From Chirona hameri (lineage: Eukaryota; Arthropoda; Thecostraca; Balanomorpha; Balanidae), in contig JAXIVJ010000624.1 in assembly GCA_036785665.1 (NCBI GenBank), positions 129,001 to 193,000 on the forward strand: a stretch of DNA of 64,000 nucleotides, given 5' to 3'. The notes below the pieces were generated by a model that did not search any database, was not told the origin of the DNA, and saw nothing but the letters and a program-made list of their open reading frames with translations. The translations under genes were made by a program, and so were the position numbers. Of this stretch, positions 38,036 through 51,686 are shown piece by piece. The stretch's first letter is position 1; each line of letters begins with the position of its first letter.

Positions 38036-41000
38036 CGCTGTTACGCTGCCTGTTACGTGAGATATACAGAGAACAACACACGCTGTTACGCTGCCTGTTA
38101 CGTGAGATATACGGAGAACAACACACGCTCTTACGCTGCCTGTGACGTGAGATAGACGGAGAGCATCCCACGCTGTTACGCTGCCTGTTACGTGAGATAG
38201 ACGGAGAACAACACACGCTGTTACGCTGCCTGTCACGTGAGATAGACGGAGAGCATCCCACGCTGTTACGCTGCCTGTTACGTGAGATAGACGGAGAACA
38301 ACACACGCTGTTACGCTGCCTGTTACGTGAGATAGACGGAGAGCAACACACGCTGTTACGCTGCCTGTTACGTGAGATAAACGGAGAGTAGCCCACGCTG
38401 TTACTCTGCCTGTTACGTGATATATACGGAGAACAACACACGCTGTTACGCTGCCTGTTACGTGAGATATACGGAGAACGACACACGCTGTTACGCCGCC
38501 TGTTACGTGAGATATACGGAGAACAACACACGCTGTTACGCTGCCTGTTACGTGAGATAGATGGAGAACAACACACGCTGTTACGCTGCCTGTTACGTGA
38601 GATAGACGGAGAACGACACACGCTGTTACGCTGCCTGTTACGTGAGATAGACGGAGAGCATCCCACGCTGTTGCGCTGCCTGTTACGTGAGATAGACGGA
38701 GAGCATCCCACGCTGTTACGCTGCCTGTTACGTGAGATAGACGGAGAACAACACACGCTGTTACGCTGCCTGTTACGTGGGATAGACGGAGAACAACACA
38801 CGCTGTTACGCTGCCTGTTACGTGAGATATACGGAGAACGACACACGCTGTTGCGCTGCCTGTTACGTGAGATATACGGAGAGCAACACACGCTGTTACG
38901 CTGCCTGTTACGTGAGATAGACGGAGAACAACACACGCTGTTACACTGCCTGTTACATGAGATATACGGAGAACAACACACGCTGTTACGCTGCCTGTTA
39001 CGTGAGATAGACGGAGAACAACACACGCTGTTACGCTGCCTGTTACGTGAGATATACGGAGAACAACACACGCTGTTACGCTGCCTGTTACGTGAGATAT
39101 ACGGAGAACAACACACGCTGTTACGCTGCCTGTTACGTGAGATAGACGGAGAACAACACACGCTGTTACGCTGCCTGTTACGTGAGATATACGGAGAACA
39201 ACACACGCTGTTACGCTGTCTGTTACGTGAGATAGACGGAGAACAACACACGCTGTTACGCTGCCTGTTACTTGATATATACGGAGAACGACACACGCTG
39301 TTACGCCGCCTGTTACGTGAGATATACGGAGAGCATCCCACGCTGTTACGCTGCCTGTTACGTGAGATAGACGGAGAACAACACACGCTGTTACGCTGCC
39401 TGTTACGTGAGATATACGGAGAACAACACACGCTGTTACGCTGCCTGTTACGTGAGATATACGGAGAACAACACACGCTGTTACGCTGCCTGTTACGTGA
39501 GATATACGGAGAACAACACACGCTGTTACGCTGTCTGTTACGTGAGATAGACGGAGAACAACACACGCTGTTACGCTGCCTGTTACGTGAGATATACGGA
39601 GAATAACACACGCTGTTACGCTGCCTGTTACGTGAGATATACGGAGAACGACACACGCTGTTACGCTGCCCGTTACGTGAGATATACAAAGAACAACACA
39701 CGCTGTTACGCTGCCTGTTACGTGAGATAGACGGAGAGCATCCCACGCTGTTACGCTGCCTGTTACGTGAGATAGACGGAGAACAACACACGCTGTTACG
39801 CTGCCTGTTACGTGAGATATACGGAGAACGACACACGCTGTTACGCTGCCTGTTACGTGAGATATACGGAGAACGACACACGCTGTTACGCTGCTTGTTA
39901 CGTGAGATAGACGGAGAGCATCCCACGCTGTTACGCTGCCTGTTACGTGAGATAGACGGAGAACAACACACGCTGTTACGCTGTCTGTTACGTGAGATAT
40001 ACGGAGAGCATCTTACGCTGTTACGCTGCCTGTTACGTGAGATAGATGGAGAACAACACACGCTGTTACGCTGCCTGTTACGTGAGATATACGGAGAACA
40101 CACGCTGTTGCGCTGCCTGTTACGTGAGATATACGGAGAACAACACACGCTGTTACGCTGCCTGTTACGTGAGATAGACGGAGAACAACACACGCTATTA
40201 CGCTGCCTGTTACGTGAGATATACGGAGAACGACACACGCTGTTACGCTGCCTGTTACGTGAGATATACGGAGAACAACACACGCTGTTACGCTGCCTGT
40301 TACGTTAGATAGACGGAGAACGACACACACTGTTACGCTGCCTGTTACGTGAGCTATACGGAGAACGACACACGCTGTTACGCTGCCTGTTACGTGAGAT
40401 ATACGGAGAACAACACACGCTGTTACGCTACCTGTTACGTGAGATATACGGAGAACAACACACGCTGTTGCGCTGCCTGTTACGTGAGATAGACGGAGAA
40501 CGACACACGCTGTTGCGCTGCCTGTTACGTGAGATAGACGGAGAACGACACACGCTGTGACGCTGCCTGTTACGTGAGATAGACGGAGAACAACGCACGC
40601 TGTTACGCTGCCTGTTACGTGAGATAGACGGAGAGCAACACACGCTGTTACGCTGCCTGTTACGTGAGATAGACGGAGAACAACACACGCAGTCACGCTG
40701 CCTGTTACGTGAGATACACGGAGAGCATCCCACGCTGTTACGCCGCCTGTTACGTGAGATAGACGGAGAACGACACACGCTGTTACGCTGCCTGTTACGT
40801 GAGATATACGGAGAACAACACACGCTGTTAAGCTGCCTGTTACGTGAGATAGACGGAGAACAACACACGCTGTTACGCTGCCTGTTACGTGAGATAGACG
40901 GAGAACAACAAACGCTGTTACGCTGTCTGTTACGTGAGATATACGGAGAGCATCCCACGCTGTTACGCTGCCTGTTACGTGAGATAGACGGAGAACAACA

Positions 41001-41452
41001 CACGCTGTTACGCTGCCTGTTACGTGAGATAGACGGAGAACAACACACGCTGTTACGCTGCCTGTTACGTGAGATAGACGGAGAGCATCCCACGCTGTTA
41101 CGCTGCCTGCTACGTGAGATAGACGGAGAACAACACACGCTGTTACGCTGCCTGTTACGTGAGATAGACGGAGAACGACACACGCTGTTGCGCTGCCTGT
41201 TACGTGAGATAGACGGAGAACAACACACACTGTTACGCTGCCTGTTACGTGAGATAGACGGAGAACGACACACGCTGTTACGCTGCCTGTTACTTGAGAT
41301 AGACGGAGAACAACACACGCTGTTACGCTGCCTGTTACGTGGGATAGACGGAGAACTACACACGCTGTTACGCTGCCTGTTACATGAGATAGACGGAGAA
41401 CACCACACGCTGTTACGCTGCCTGTTACGTGAGATATACGGAGAACAACACA
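38036..41452. repeat. Full tail (T plus P), 76 units with one 42-bp unit
   Basis: It starts with GCTCTTACG near 38129, GTGACGTGAG near 38143 and CACGTG at 38234-38239. One unit is 42 bp (40061-40102, loss of ACA), private to this copy. Between about 39.0 and 39.5 kb it holds seven more units (315 bp) than 43139-46869. AGTCACGCTG near 40691 and GCCTGCTACG near 41105 are private. GTTAGATAG, TGTGACGCTG and TTAAGCTGCC variants are present. Confidence 0.92.
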
Positions 41453-44400
41453 CGCTGTTACGCTGCTGCGTGAGATATACGGAGAACAACACACGCTGTT
41501 ACGCTGCCTGTTACGTGAGATAGACGGAGAACGACACACGCTGTTGCGCTGTCTATTACGTGAGATATACGGAGAACAACACACGCTGTTACGCTGCCTG
41601 TTACGTGAGATATACGGAGAACGACACACGCTGTTACGCTGCCTGTTACGTGAGATATACGGAGAACAACACACGCTGTTACGCTGCCTGTTACGTGAGA
41701 TAGACGGAGAATAACACACGCTGTTACGCTGCCTGTTACGTGAGATATACGGAGAACGACACACGCTGTTACGCCGCCTGTTACGTGAGATATACGGAGA
41801 ACGACACACGCTGTTACGCCGCCTGTTACGTGAGATATACGGAGAACGACACACGCTGTTAGGCTGCCTGTTACGTGAGATATACGGAGAACAACACACG
41901 CTGTTACGCTGCCTGTTACGTGAGATATACGGAGAAAGACACACGCTGCTACGCTGCCTGTTACGTGAGATATACGGAGAACAACACACGCTGTTACGCT
42001 GCCTGTTACGTGAGATATACGGAGAACAACACACGCTGTTACGCTGCCTGTTACGTGAGATATACGGCGAACAACACACGCTGTTACGCTGCCTGTTACG
42101 TGAGATAGACGGAGAACGACACACGCTGTTACGCTGCCTGTTACGTGAGATAGACGGAGAACAACACACGCTGTTACTCTGCTGCGCGAGATATACGGAG
42201 AACAACACACGCTGTTACGCTGCTTGTTACGTGAGATATACGGAGAACGACACACGCTGTTACGCTGCCTGTTACGTGAGATAGACGGAGAACAACACAC
42301 GCTGTTACGCCGCTGCGTGAGATATACGGAGAACAACACACGCTGTTACGCTGCCTGTTACGTGAGATAGATGGAGAACAACACACGCTGTTACGCTGCC
42401 TGTTACGTGAGATAGACGGAGAACAACACACGCTGTTACGCTGCCTGTTACGTGAGATAGACGGAGAACAACACACGCTGTTACGCTGCCTGTTACGTGA
42501 GATATACGGAGAACAACACACGCTGTTACGCTGCCTGTTACGTGAGATAGACGGAGAGCATCCCACGCTGTTATGCTGCCTGTTACGTGAGATAGACGGA
42601 GAACAACACACGCTGTTACGCTGTCTGTTATGTGAGATAGACGGAGAACAACACACGCTGTTACTCTGCCTGTTACGTAAGATAGACGGAGAGCATCCCA
42701 CGCTGTTACGCTGCCTGTTACGTGATATATACGGAGAACAACACACGCTGTTATGCTGCCTGTTACATGGGATAGACGGAGAACAACACACGCTGTTACG
42801 CGGCTGCGTCAGATATACGGAGAACAACACACGCTGTTACGCTGCCTGTTACGTGAGATATACGGAGAACAACACACGCTGTTGCGCTGCCTGTTACGTG
42901 AGATATACGGAGAACAACACACGCTGTTACGCTGCCTGTTACGTGAGATAGACAGAGAACAACACACGCTGTTACGCTGCCTGTTACGTAAGATAGACGG
43001 AGAACAAAACACGCTGTTACGCTGCTGCGTGAGATATACGGAGAACAACACACGCTGTTACGCTGCCTGTTACGTGAGATATACGGAGAACAACACACGC
43101 TGTTACGCTGCTGCGTGAAATATATGGAGAACAACACACGCTGTTACGCTGCCTGTTACGTGAGATATACAGAGAACAACACACGCTGTTACGCTGCCTG
43201 TTACGTGAGATATACGGAGAACAACACACGCTCTTACGCTGCCTGTGACGTGAGATAGACGGAGAGCATCCCACGCTGTTACGCTGCCTGTTACGTGAGA
43301 TATACGGAGAACAACACACGCTGTTACGCTGCCTGTCACGTGAGATAGACGGAGAGCATCCCACGCTGTTACGCTGCCTGTTACGTGAGATAGACGGAGA
43401 ACAACACACGCTGTTACGCTGCCTGTTACGTGAGATAGACGGAGAGCAACACACGCTGTTACGCTGCCTGTTACGTGAGATAAACGGAGAGTAGCCCACG
43501 CTGTTACTCTGCCTGTTACGTGATATATACGGAGAACAACACACGCTGTTACGCTGCCTGTTACGTGAGATATACGGAGAACGACACACGCTGTTACGCC
43601 GCCTGTTACGTGAGACATACGGAGAACAACACACGCTGTTACGCTGCCTGTTACGTGAGATAGATGGAGAACAACACACGCTGTTACGCTGCCTGTTACG
43701 TGAGATAGACGGAGAACGACACACGCTGTTACGCTGCCTGTTACGTGAGATAGACGGAGAGCATCCCACGCTGTTGCGCTGCCTGTTACGTGAGATAGAC
43801 GGAGAGCATCCCACGCTGTTACGCTGCCTGCTACGTGAGATAGACGGAGAACAACACACCCTGTTACGCTGCCTGTTACGTGGGATAGACGGAGAACAAC
43901 ACACGCTGTTACGCTGCCTGTTACGTGAGATATACGGAGAACGACACACGCTGTTGCGCTGCCTGTTACGTGAGATATACGGAGAGCAACACACGCTGTT
44001 ACGCTGCCTGTTACGTGAGATAGACGGAGAACAACACACGCTGTTACGCTGCCTGATACATGAGATATACGGAGAACAACACACGCTGTTACGCTGCCTG
44101 TTACGTGAGATAGACGGAGAACAACACACGCTGTTACGCTGCCTGTTACGTGAGATATACGGAGAACAACACACGCTGTTACGCTGCCTGTTACGTGAGA
44201 TATACGGAGAACAACACACGCTGTTACGCTGCCTGTTACGTGAGATAGACGGAGAACAACACACGCTGTTACGCTGCCTGTTACGTGAGATATACGGAGA
44301 ACAACACACGCTGTTACGCTGTCTGTTACGTGAGATAGACGGAGAACAACACACGCTGTTACGCTGCCTGTTACGTGAGATATACGGAGAATAACACACG

Positions 44401-46269
44401 CTGTTACGCTGTCTGTTACGTGAGATATACGGAGAACGACACACGCTGTTACGCTGCCCGTTACGTGAGATATACGGAGAACAACACACGCTGTTACGCT
44501 GCCTGTTACGTGAGATAGACGGAGAGCATCCCACGCTGTTACGCTGCCTGTTACGTGAGATAGACGGAGAACAACACACGCTGTTACGCTGCCTGTTACG
44601 TGAGATATACGGAGAACGACACACGCTGTTACGCTGCCTGTTACGTGAGATATACGGAGAACGACACACGCTGTTACGCTGCTTGTTACGTGAGATAGAC
44701 GGAGAGCATCCCACGCTGTTACGCTGCCTGTTACGTGAGATAGACGGAGAACAACACACGCTGTTACGCTGTCTGTTACGTGAGATATACGGAGAGCATC
44801 TTACGCTGTTACGCTGCCTGTTACGTGAGATAGATGGAGAACAACACACGCTGTTACGCTGCCTGTTACGTGAGATATACGGAGAACAACACACGCTGTT
44901 GCGCTGCCTGTTACGTGAGATATACGGAGAACAACATACGCTGTTACGCTGCCTGTTACGTGAGATAGACTGAGAACAACACACGCTATTACGCTGCCTG
45001 TTACGTGAGATATACGGAGAACGACACACGCTTTTACGCTGCCTGTTACGTGAGATATACGGAGAACAACACACGCTGTTACGCTGCCTGTTACGTTAGA
45101 TAGACGGAGAACGACACACGCTGTTACGCTGCTGCGTGATATATACGGAGAACAACACACGCTGTTACGCCGCCTGTTACGTGAGATAGACGGAGAACAA
45201 CACACGCTGTTACGCTGTCTGTTACGTGAGATATACGGAGAACAACACACGCTGTTACGCTGCCTGTTACGTGAGATATACGGAGAACAACACACGCTGT
45301 TACGCTGCCTGTTACGTGAGATAGACGGAGAACGACACACGCTGTTACGCTGCCTGTTACGTGAGATATACGGAGAACAACACACGCTGTTACGCTGACT
45401 GTTACGTGAGATAGACGGAGAACGACACACGCTGTTACGCCGCCTGTTACGTGAGATATACGGAGAACAACACACGCTGTTACGCTGCCTGTTACGTGAG
45501 ATAGACGGAGAACAACACACGCTGTTACGCTGCCTGTTACGTGAGATAGACGGAGAACGACACACGCTGTTACGCTGCCTGTTACGTGAGATAGACGGAG
45601 AGCATCCCACGCTGTTGCGCTGCCTGTTACGTGAGATAGACGGAGAGCATCCCACGCTGTTACGCTGCCTGTTACGTGAGATAGACGGAGAACAACACAC
45701 GCTGTTACGCTGCCTGTTACGTGGGATAGACGGAGAACAACACACGCTGTTACGCTGCCTGCTACGTGAGATATACGGAGAACGACACACGCTGTTGCGC
45801 TGCCTGCTACGTGAGATATACGGAGAGCAACACACGCTGTTACGCTGCCTGTTACGTGAGATAGACGGAGAACAACACACGCTGTTACGCTGCCTGTTAC
45901 ATGAGATATACGGAGAACAACACACGCTGTTACGCTGCCTGTTACGTGAGATAGACGGAGAACAACACACGCTGTTACGCTGCCTGTTACGTGAGATAGA
46001 CGGAGAACAACACACGCTGTTACGCTGCCTGTTACGTGAGATATACGGAGAACGACACACGCTGTTACGCTGCCTGTTACTTGATATATACGGAGAACGA
46101 CACACGCTGTTACGCCGCCTGTTACGTGAGATATACGGAGAGCATCCCACGCTGTTACGCTGCCTGTTACGTGAGATAGACGGAGAACAACACACGCTGT
46201 TACACTGCCTGTTACGTTAGATATACGGAGAACAACACACGCTGTTACGCTGCCTGTTACGTGAGATAT
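40853..46269. repeat. Left copy of the 5,417-bp tandem duplication
   Basis: It is followed directly by a copy at an offset of 5,417 bp. Base 40852 is G where the equivalent base 46269 is T, which sets the left limit. The only difference found inside is C at 41110 against T at 46527. The block includes cassette 6, its tail, and the joint between T and P order. Comparison was by eye using unit order, markers and private variants. Confidence 0.9.
41453..43138. repeat. HOR cassette 6 (complete)
   Basis: Six 41-bp markers at 41453, 42169, 42300, 42791, 43012 and 43098. It differs from cassette 5 by GAATAAC near 41711 and by a second TTACGTAAG near 42984. Cassette 7 shares both changes, and I saw no difference between cassettes 6 and 7. 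Confidence 0.95.
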
Positions 46270-46869
46270 ACGGAGAACAACACACGCTGTTACGCTGCCT
46301 GTTACGTGAGATAGACGGAGAACAACAAACGCTGTTACGCTGTCTGTTACGTGAGATATACGGAGAGCATCCCACGCTGTTACGCTGCCTGTTACGTGAG
46401 ATAGACGGAGAACAACACACGCTGTTACGCTGCCTGTTACGTGAGATAGACGGAGAACAACACACGCTGTTACGCTGCCTGTTACGTGAGATAGACGGAG
46501 AGCATCCCACGCTGTTACGCTGCCTGTTACGTGAGATAGACGGAGAACAACACACGCTGTTACGCTGCCTGTTACGTGAGATAGACGGAGAACGACACAC
46601 GCTGTTGCGCTGCCTGTTACGTGAGATAGACGGAGAACAACACACACTGTTACGCTGCCTGTTACGTGAGATAGACGGAGAACGACACACGCTGTTACGC
46701 TGCCTGTTACTTGAGATAGACGGAGAACAACACACGCTGTTACGCTGCCTGTTACGTGGGATAGACGGAGAACTACACACGCTGTTACGCTGCCTGTTAC
46801 ATGAGATAGACGGAGAACACCACACGCTGTTACGCTGCCTGTTACGTGAGATATACGGAGAACAACACA
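43139..46869. repeat. Full tail with an extra 41-bp marker, 83 units
   Basis: T-block order runs to about 45.1 kb, then an additional 41-bp unit at 45119 (CTGCTGCGTGATATATAC). That marker type is otherwise seen only at 50536 and 63527. A second stretch of T-block order follows (45.6-46.2 kb), then the last part of a P block. The joint between the T interior and the P end lies between 46204 and 46328 and coincides with the junction of the 5,417-bp tandem duplication. Confidence 0.9.
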
Positions 46870-49800
46870 CGCTGTTACGCTGCTGCGTGAGATATACGGA
46901 GAACAACACACGCTGTTACGCTGCCTGTTACGTGAGATAGACGGAGAACGACACACGCTGTTGCGCTGTCTATTACGTGAGATATACGGAGAACAACACA
47001 CGCTGTTACGCTGCCTGTTACGTGAGATATACGGAGAACGACACACGCTGTTACGCTGCCTGTTACGTGAGATATACGGAGAACAACACACGCTGTTACG
47101 CTGCCTGTTACGTGAGATAGACGGAGAATAACACACGCTGTTACGCTGCCTGTTACGTGAGATATACGGAGAACGACACACGCTGTTACGCCGCCTGTTA
47201 CGTGAGATATACGGAGAACGACACACGCTGTTACGCCGCCTGTTACGTGAGATATACGGAGAACGACACACGCTGTTAGGCTGCCTGTTACGTGAGATAT
47301 ACGGAGAACAACACACGCTGTTACGCTGCCTGTTACGTGAGATATACGGAGAAAGACACACGCTGCTACGCTGCCTGTTACGTGAGATATACGGAGAACA
47401 ACACACGCTGTTACGCTGCCTGTTACGTGAGATATACGGAGAACAACACACGCTGTTACGCTGCCTGTTACGTGAGATATACGGCGAACAACACACGCTG
47501 TTACGCTGCCTGTTACGTGAGATAGACGGAGAACGACACACGCTGTTACGCTGCCTGTTACGTGAGATAGACGGAGAACAACACACGCTGTTACTCTGCT
47601 GCGCGAGATATACGGAGAACAACACACGCTGTTACGCTGCTTGTTACGTGAGATATACGGAGAACGACACACGCTGTTACGCTGCCTGTTACGTGAGATA
47701 GACGGAGAACAACACACGCTGTTACGCCGCTGCGTGAGATATACGGAGAACAACACACGCTGTTACGCTGCCTGTTACGTGAGATAGATGGAGAACAACA
47801 CACGCTGTTACGCTGCCTGTTACGTGAGATAGACGGAGAACAACACACGCTGTTACGCTGCCTGTTACGTGAGATAGACGGAGAACAACACACGCTGTTA
47901 CGCTGCCTGTTACGTGAGATATACGGAGAACAACACACGCTGTTACGCTGCCTGTTACGTGAGATAGACGGAGAGCATCCCACGCTGTTATGCTGCCTGT
48001 TACGTGAGATAGACGGAGAACAACACACGCTGTTACGCTGTCTGTTATGTGAGATAGACGGAGAACAACACACGCTGTTACTCTGCCTGTTACGTAAGAT
48101 AGACGGAGAGCATCCCACGCTGTTACGCTGCCTGTTACGTGATATATACGGAGAACAACACACGCTGTTATGCTGCCTGTTACATGGGATAGACGGAGAA
48201 CAACACACGCTGTTACGCGGCTGCGTCAGATATACGGAGAACAACACACGCTGTTACGCTGCCTGTTACGTGAGATATACGGAGAACAACACACGCTGTT
48301 GCGCTGCCTGTTACGTGAGATATACGGAGAACAACACACGCTGTTACGCTGCCTGTTACGTGAGATAGACAGAGAACAACACACGCTGTTACGCTGCCTG
48401 TTACGTAAGATAGACGGAGAACAAAACACGCTGTTACGCTGCTGCGTGAGATATACGGAGAACAACACACGCTGTTACGCTGCCTGTTACGTGAGATATA
48501 CGGAGAACAACACACGCTGTTACGCTGCTGCGTGAAATATATGGAGAACAACACACGCTGTTACGCTGCCTGTTACGTGAGATATACAGAGAACAACACA
48601 CGCTGTTACGCTGCCTGTTACGTGAGATATACGGAGAACAACACACGCTCTTACGCTGCCTGTGACGTGAGATAGACGGAGAGCATCCCACGCTGTTACG
48701 CTGCCTGTTACGTGAGATATACGGAGAACAACACACGCTGTTACGCTGCCTGTCACGTGAGATAGACGGAGAGCATCCCACGCTGTTACGCTGCCTGTTA
48801 CGTGAGATAGACGGAGAACAACACACGCTGTTACGCTGCCTGTTACGTGAGATAGACGGAGAGCAACACACGCTGTTACGCTGCCTGTTACGTGAGATAA
48901 ACGGAGAGTAGCCCACGCTGTTACTCTGCCTGTTACGTGATATATACGGAGAACAACACACGCTGTTACGCTGCCTGTTACGTGAGATATACGGAGAACG
49001 ACACACGCTGTTACGCCGCCTGTTACGTGAGACATACGGAGAACAACACACGCTGTTACGCTGCCTGTTACGTGAGATAGATGGAGAACAACACACGCTG
49101 TTACGCTGCCTGTTACGTGAGATAGACGGAGAACGACACACGCTGTTACGCTGCCTGTTACGTGAGATAGACGGAGAGCATCCCACGCTGTTGCGCTGCC
49201 TGTTACGTGAGATAGACGGAGAGCATCCCACGCTGTTACGCTGCCTGCTACGTGAGATAGACGGAGAACAACACACCCTGTTACGCTGCCTGTTACGTGG
49301 GATAGACGGAGAACAACACACGCTGTTACGCTGCCTGTTACGTGAGATATACGGAGAACGACACACGCTGTTGCGCTGCCTGTTACGTGAGATATACGGA
49401 GAGCAACACACGCTGTTACGCTGCCTGTTACGTGAGATAGACGGAGAACAACACACGCTGTTACGCTGCCTGATACATGAGATATACGGAGAACAACACA
49501 CGCTGTTACGCTGCCTGTTACGTGAGATAGACGGAGAACAACACACGCTGTTACGCTGCCTGTTACGTGAGATATACGGAGAACAACACACGCTGTTACG
49601 CTGCCTGTTACGTGAGATATACGGAGAACAACACACGCTGTTACGCTGCCTGTTACGTGAGATAGACGGAGAACAACACACGCTGTTACGCTGCCTGTTA
49701 CGTGAGATATACGGAGAACAACACACGCTGTTACGCTGTCTGTTACGTGAGATAGACGGAGAACAACACACGCTGTTACGCTGCCTGTTACGTGAGATAT

Positions 49801-51686
49801 ACGGAGAATAACACACGCTGTTACGCTGTCTGTTACGTGAGATATACGGAGAACGACACACGCTGTTACGCTGCCCGTTACGTGAGATATACGGAGAACA
49901 ACACACGCTGTTACGCTGCCTGTTACGTGAGATAGACGGAGAGCATCCCACGCTGTTACGCTGCCTGTTACGTGAGATAGACGGAGAACAACACACGCTG
50001 TTACGCTGCCTGTTACGTGAGATATACGGAGAACGACACACGCTGTTACGCTGCCTGTTACGTGAGATATACGGAGAACGACACACGCTGTTACGCTGCT
50101 TGTTACGTGAGATAGACGGAGAGCATCCCACGCTGTTACGCTGCCTGTTACGTGAGATAGACGGAGAACAACACACGCTGTTACGCTGTCTGTTACGTGA
50201 GATATACGGAGAGCATCTTACGCTGTTACGCTGCCTGTTACGTGAGATAGATGGAGAACAACACACGCTGTTACGCTGCCTGTTACGTGAGATATACGGA
50301 GAACAACACACGCTGTTGCGCTGCCTGTTACGTGAGATATACGGAGAACAACATACGCTGTTACGCTGCCTGTTACGTGAGATAGACTGAGAACAACACA
50401 CGCTATTACGCTGCCTGTTACGTGAGATATACGGAGAACGACACACGCTTTTACGCTGCCTGTTACGTGAGATATACGGAGAACAACACACGCTGTTACG
50501 CTGCCTGTTACGTTAGATAGACGGAGAACGACACACGCTGTTACGCTGCTGCGTGATATATACGGAGAACAACACACGCTGTTACGCCGCCTGTTACGTG
50601 AGATAGACGGAGAACAACACACGCTGTTACGCTGTCTGTTACGTGAGATATACGGAGAACAACACACGCTGTTACGCTGCCTGTTACGTGAGATATACGG
50701 AGAACAACACACGCTGTTACGCTGCCTGTTACGTGAGATAGACGGAGAACGACACACGCTGTTACGCTGCCTGTTACGTGAGATATACGGAGAACAACAC
50801 ACGCTGTTACGCTGACTGTTACGTGAGATAGACGGAGAACGACACACGCTGTTACGCCGCCTGTTACGTGAGATATACGGAGAACAACACACGCTGTTAC
50901 GCTGCCTGTTACGTGAGATAGACGGAGAACAACACACGCTGTTACGCTGCCTGTTACGTGAGATAGACGGAGAACGACACACGCTGTTACGCTGCCTGTT
51001 ACGTGAGATAGACGGAGAGCATCCCACGCTGTTGCGCTGCCTGTTACGTGAGATAGACGGAGAGCATCCCACGCTGTTACGCTGCCTGTTACGTGAGATA
51101 GACGGAGAACAACACACGCTGTTACGCTGCCTGTTACGTGGGATAGACGGAGAACAACACACGCTGTTACGCTGCCTGCTACGTGAGATATACGGAGAAC
51201 GACACACGCTGTTGCGCTGCCTGCTACGTGAGATATACGGAGAGCAACACACGCTGTTACGCTGCCTGTTACGTGAGATAGACGGAGAACAACACACGCT
51301 GTTACGCTGCCTGTTACATGAGATATACGGAGAACAACACACGCTGTTACGCTGCCTGTTACGTGAGATAGACGGAGAACAACACACGCTGTTACGCTGC
51401 CTGTTACGTGAGATAGACGGAGAACAACACACGCTGTTACGCTGCCTGTTACGTGAGATATACGGAGAACGACACACGCTGTTACGCTGCCTGTTACTTG
51501 ATATATACGGAGAACGACACACGCTGTTACGCCGCCTGTTACGTGAGATATACGGAGAGCATCCCACGCTGTTACGCTGCCTGTTACGTGAGATAGACGG
51601 AGAACAACACACGCTGTTACACTGCCTGTTACGTTAGATATACGGAGAACAACACACGCTGTTACGCTGCCTGTTACGTGAGATAT
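46270..51686. repeat. Right copy of the 5,417-bp tandem duplication
   Basis: It repeats 40853-46269. Similarity to 46270 onward persists to 51744, where 51745 is C against A at 46328. It contains cassette 7 and the extra marker at 50536. The near identity implies a very recent event, or an assembly duplication. Confidence 0.9.
46870..48555. repeat. HOR cassette 7 (complete)
   Basis: Six 41-bp markers at 46870, 47586, 47717, 48208, 48429 and 48515. I found no difference from cassette 6 at an offset of 5,417 bp, including its private GAATAAC and second TTACGTAAG variants. Confidence 0.95.
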
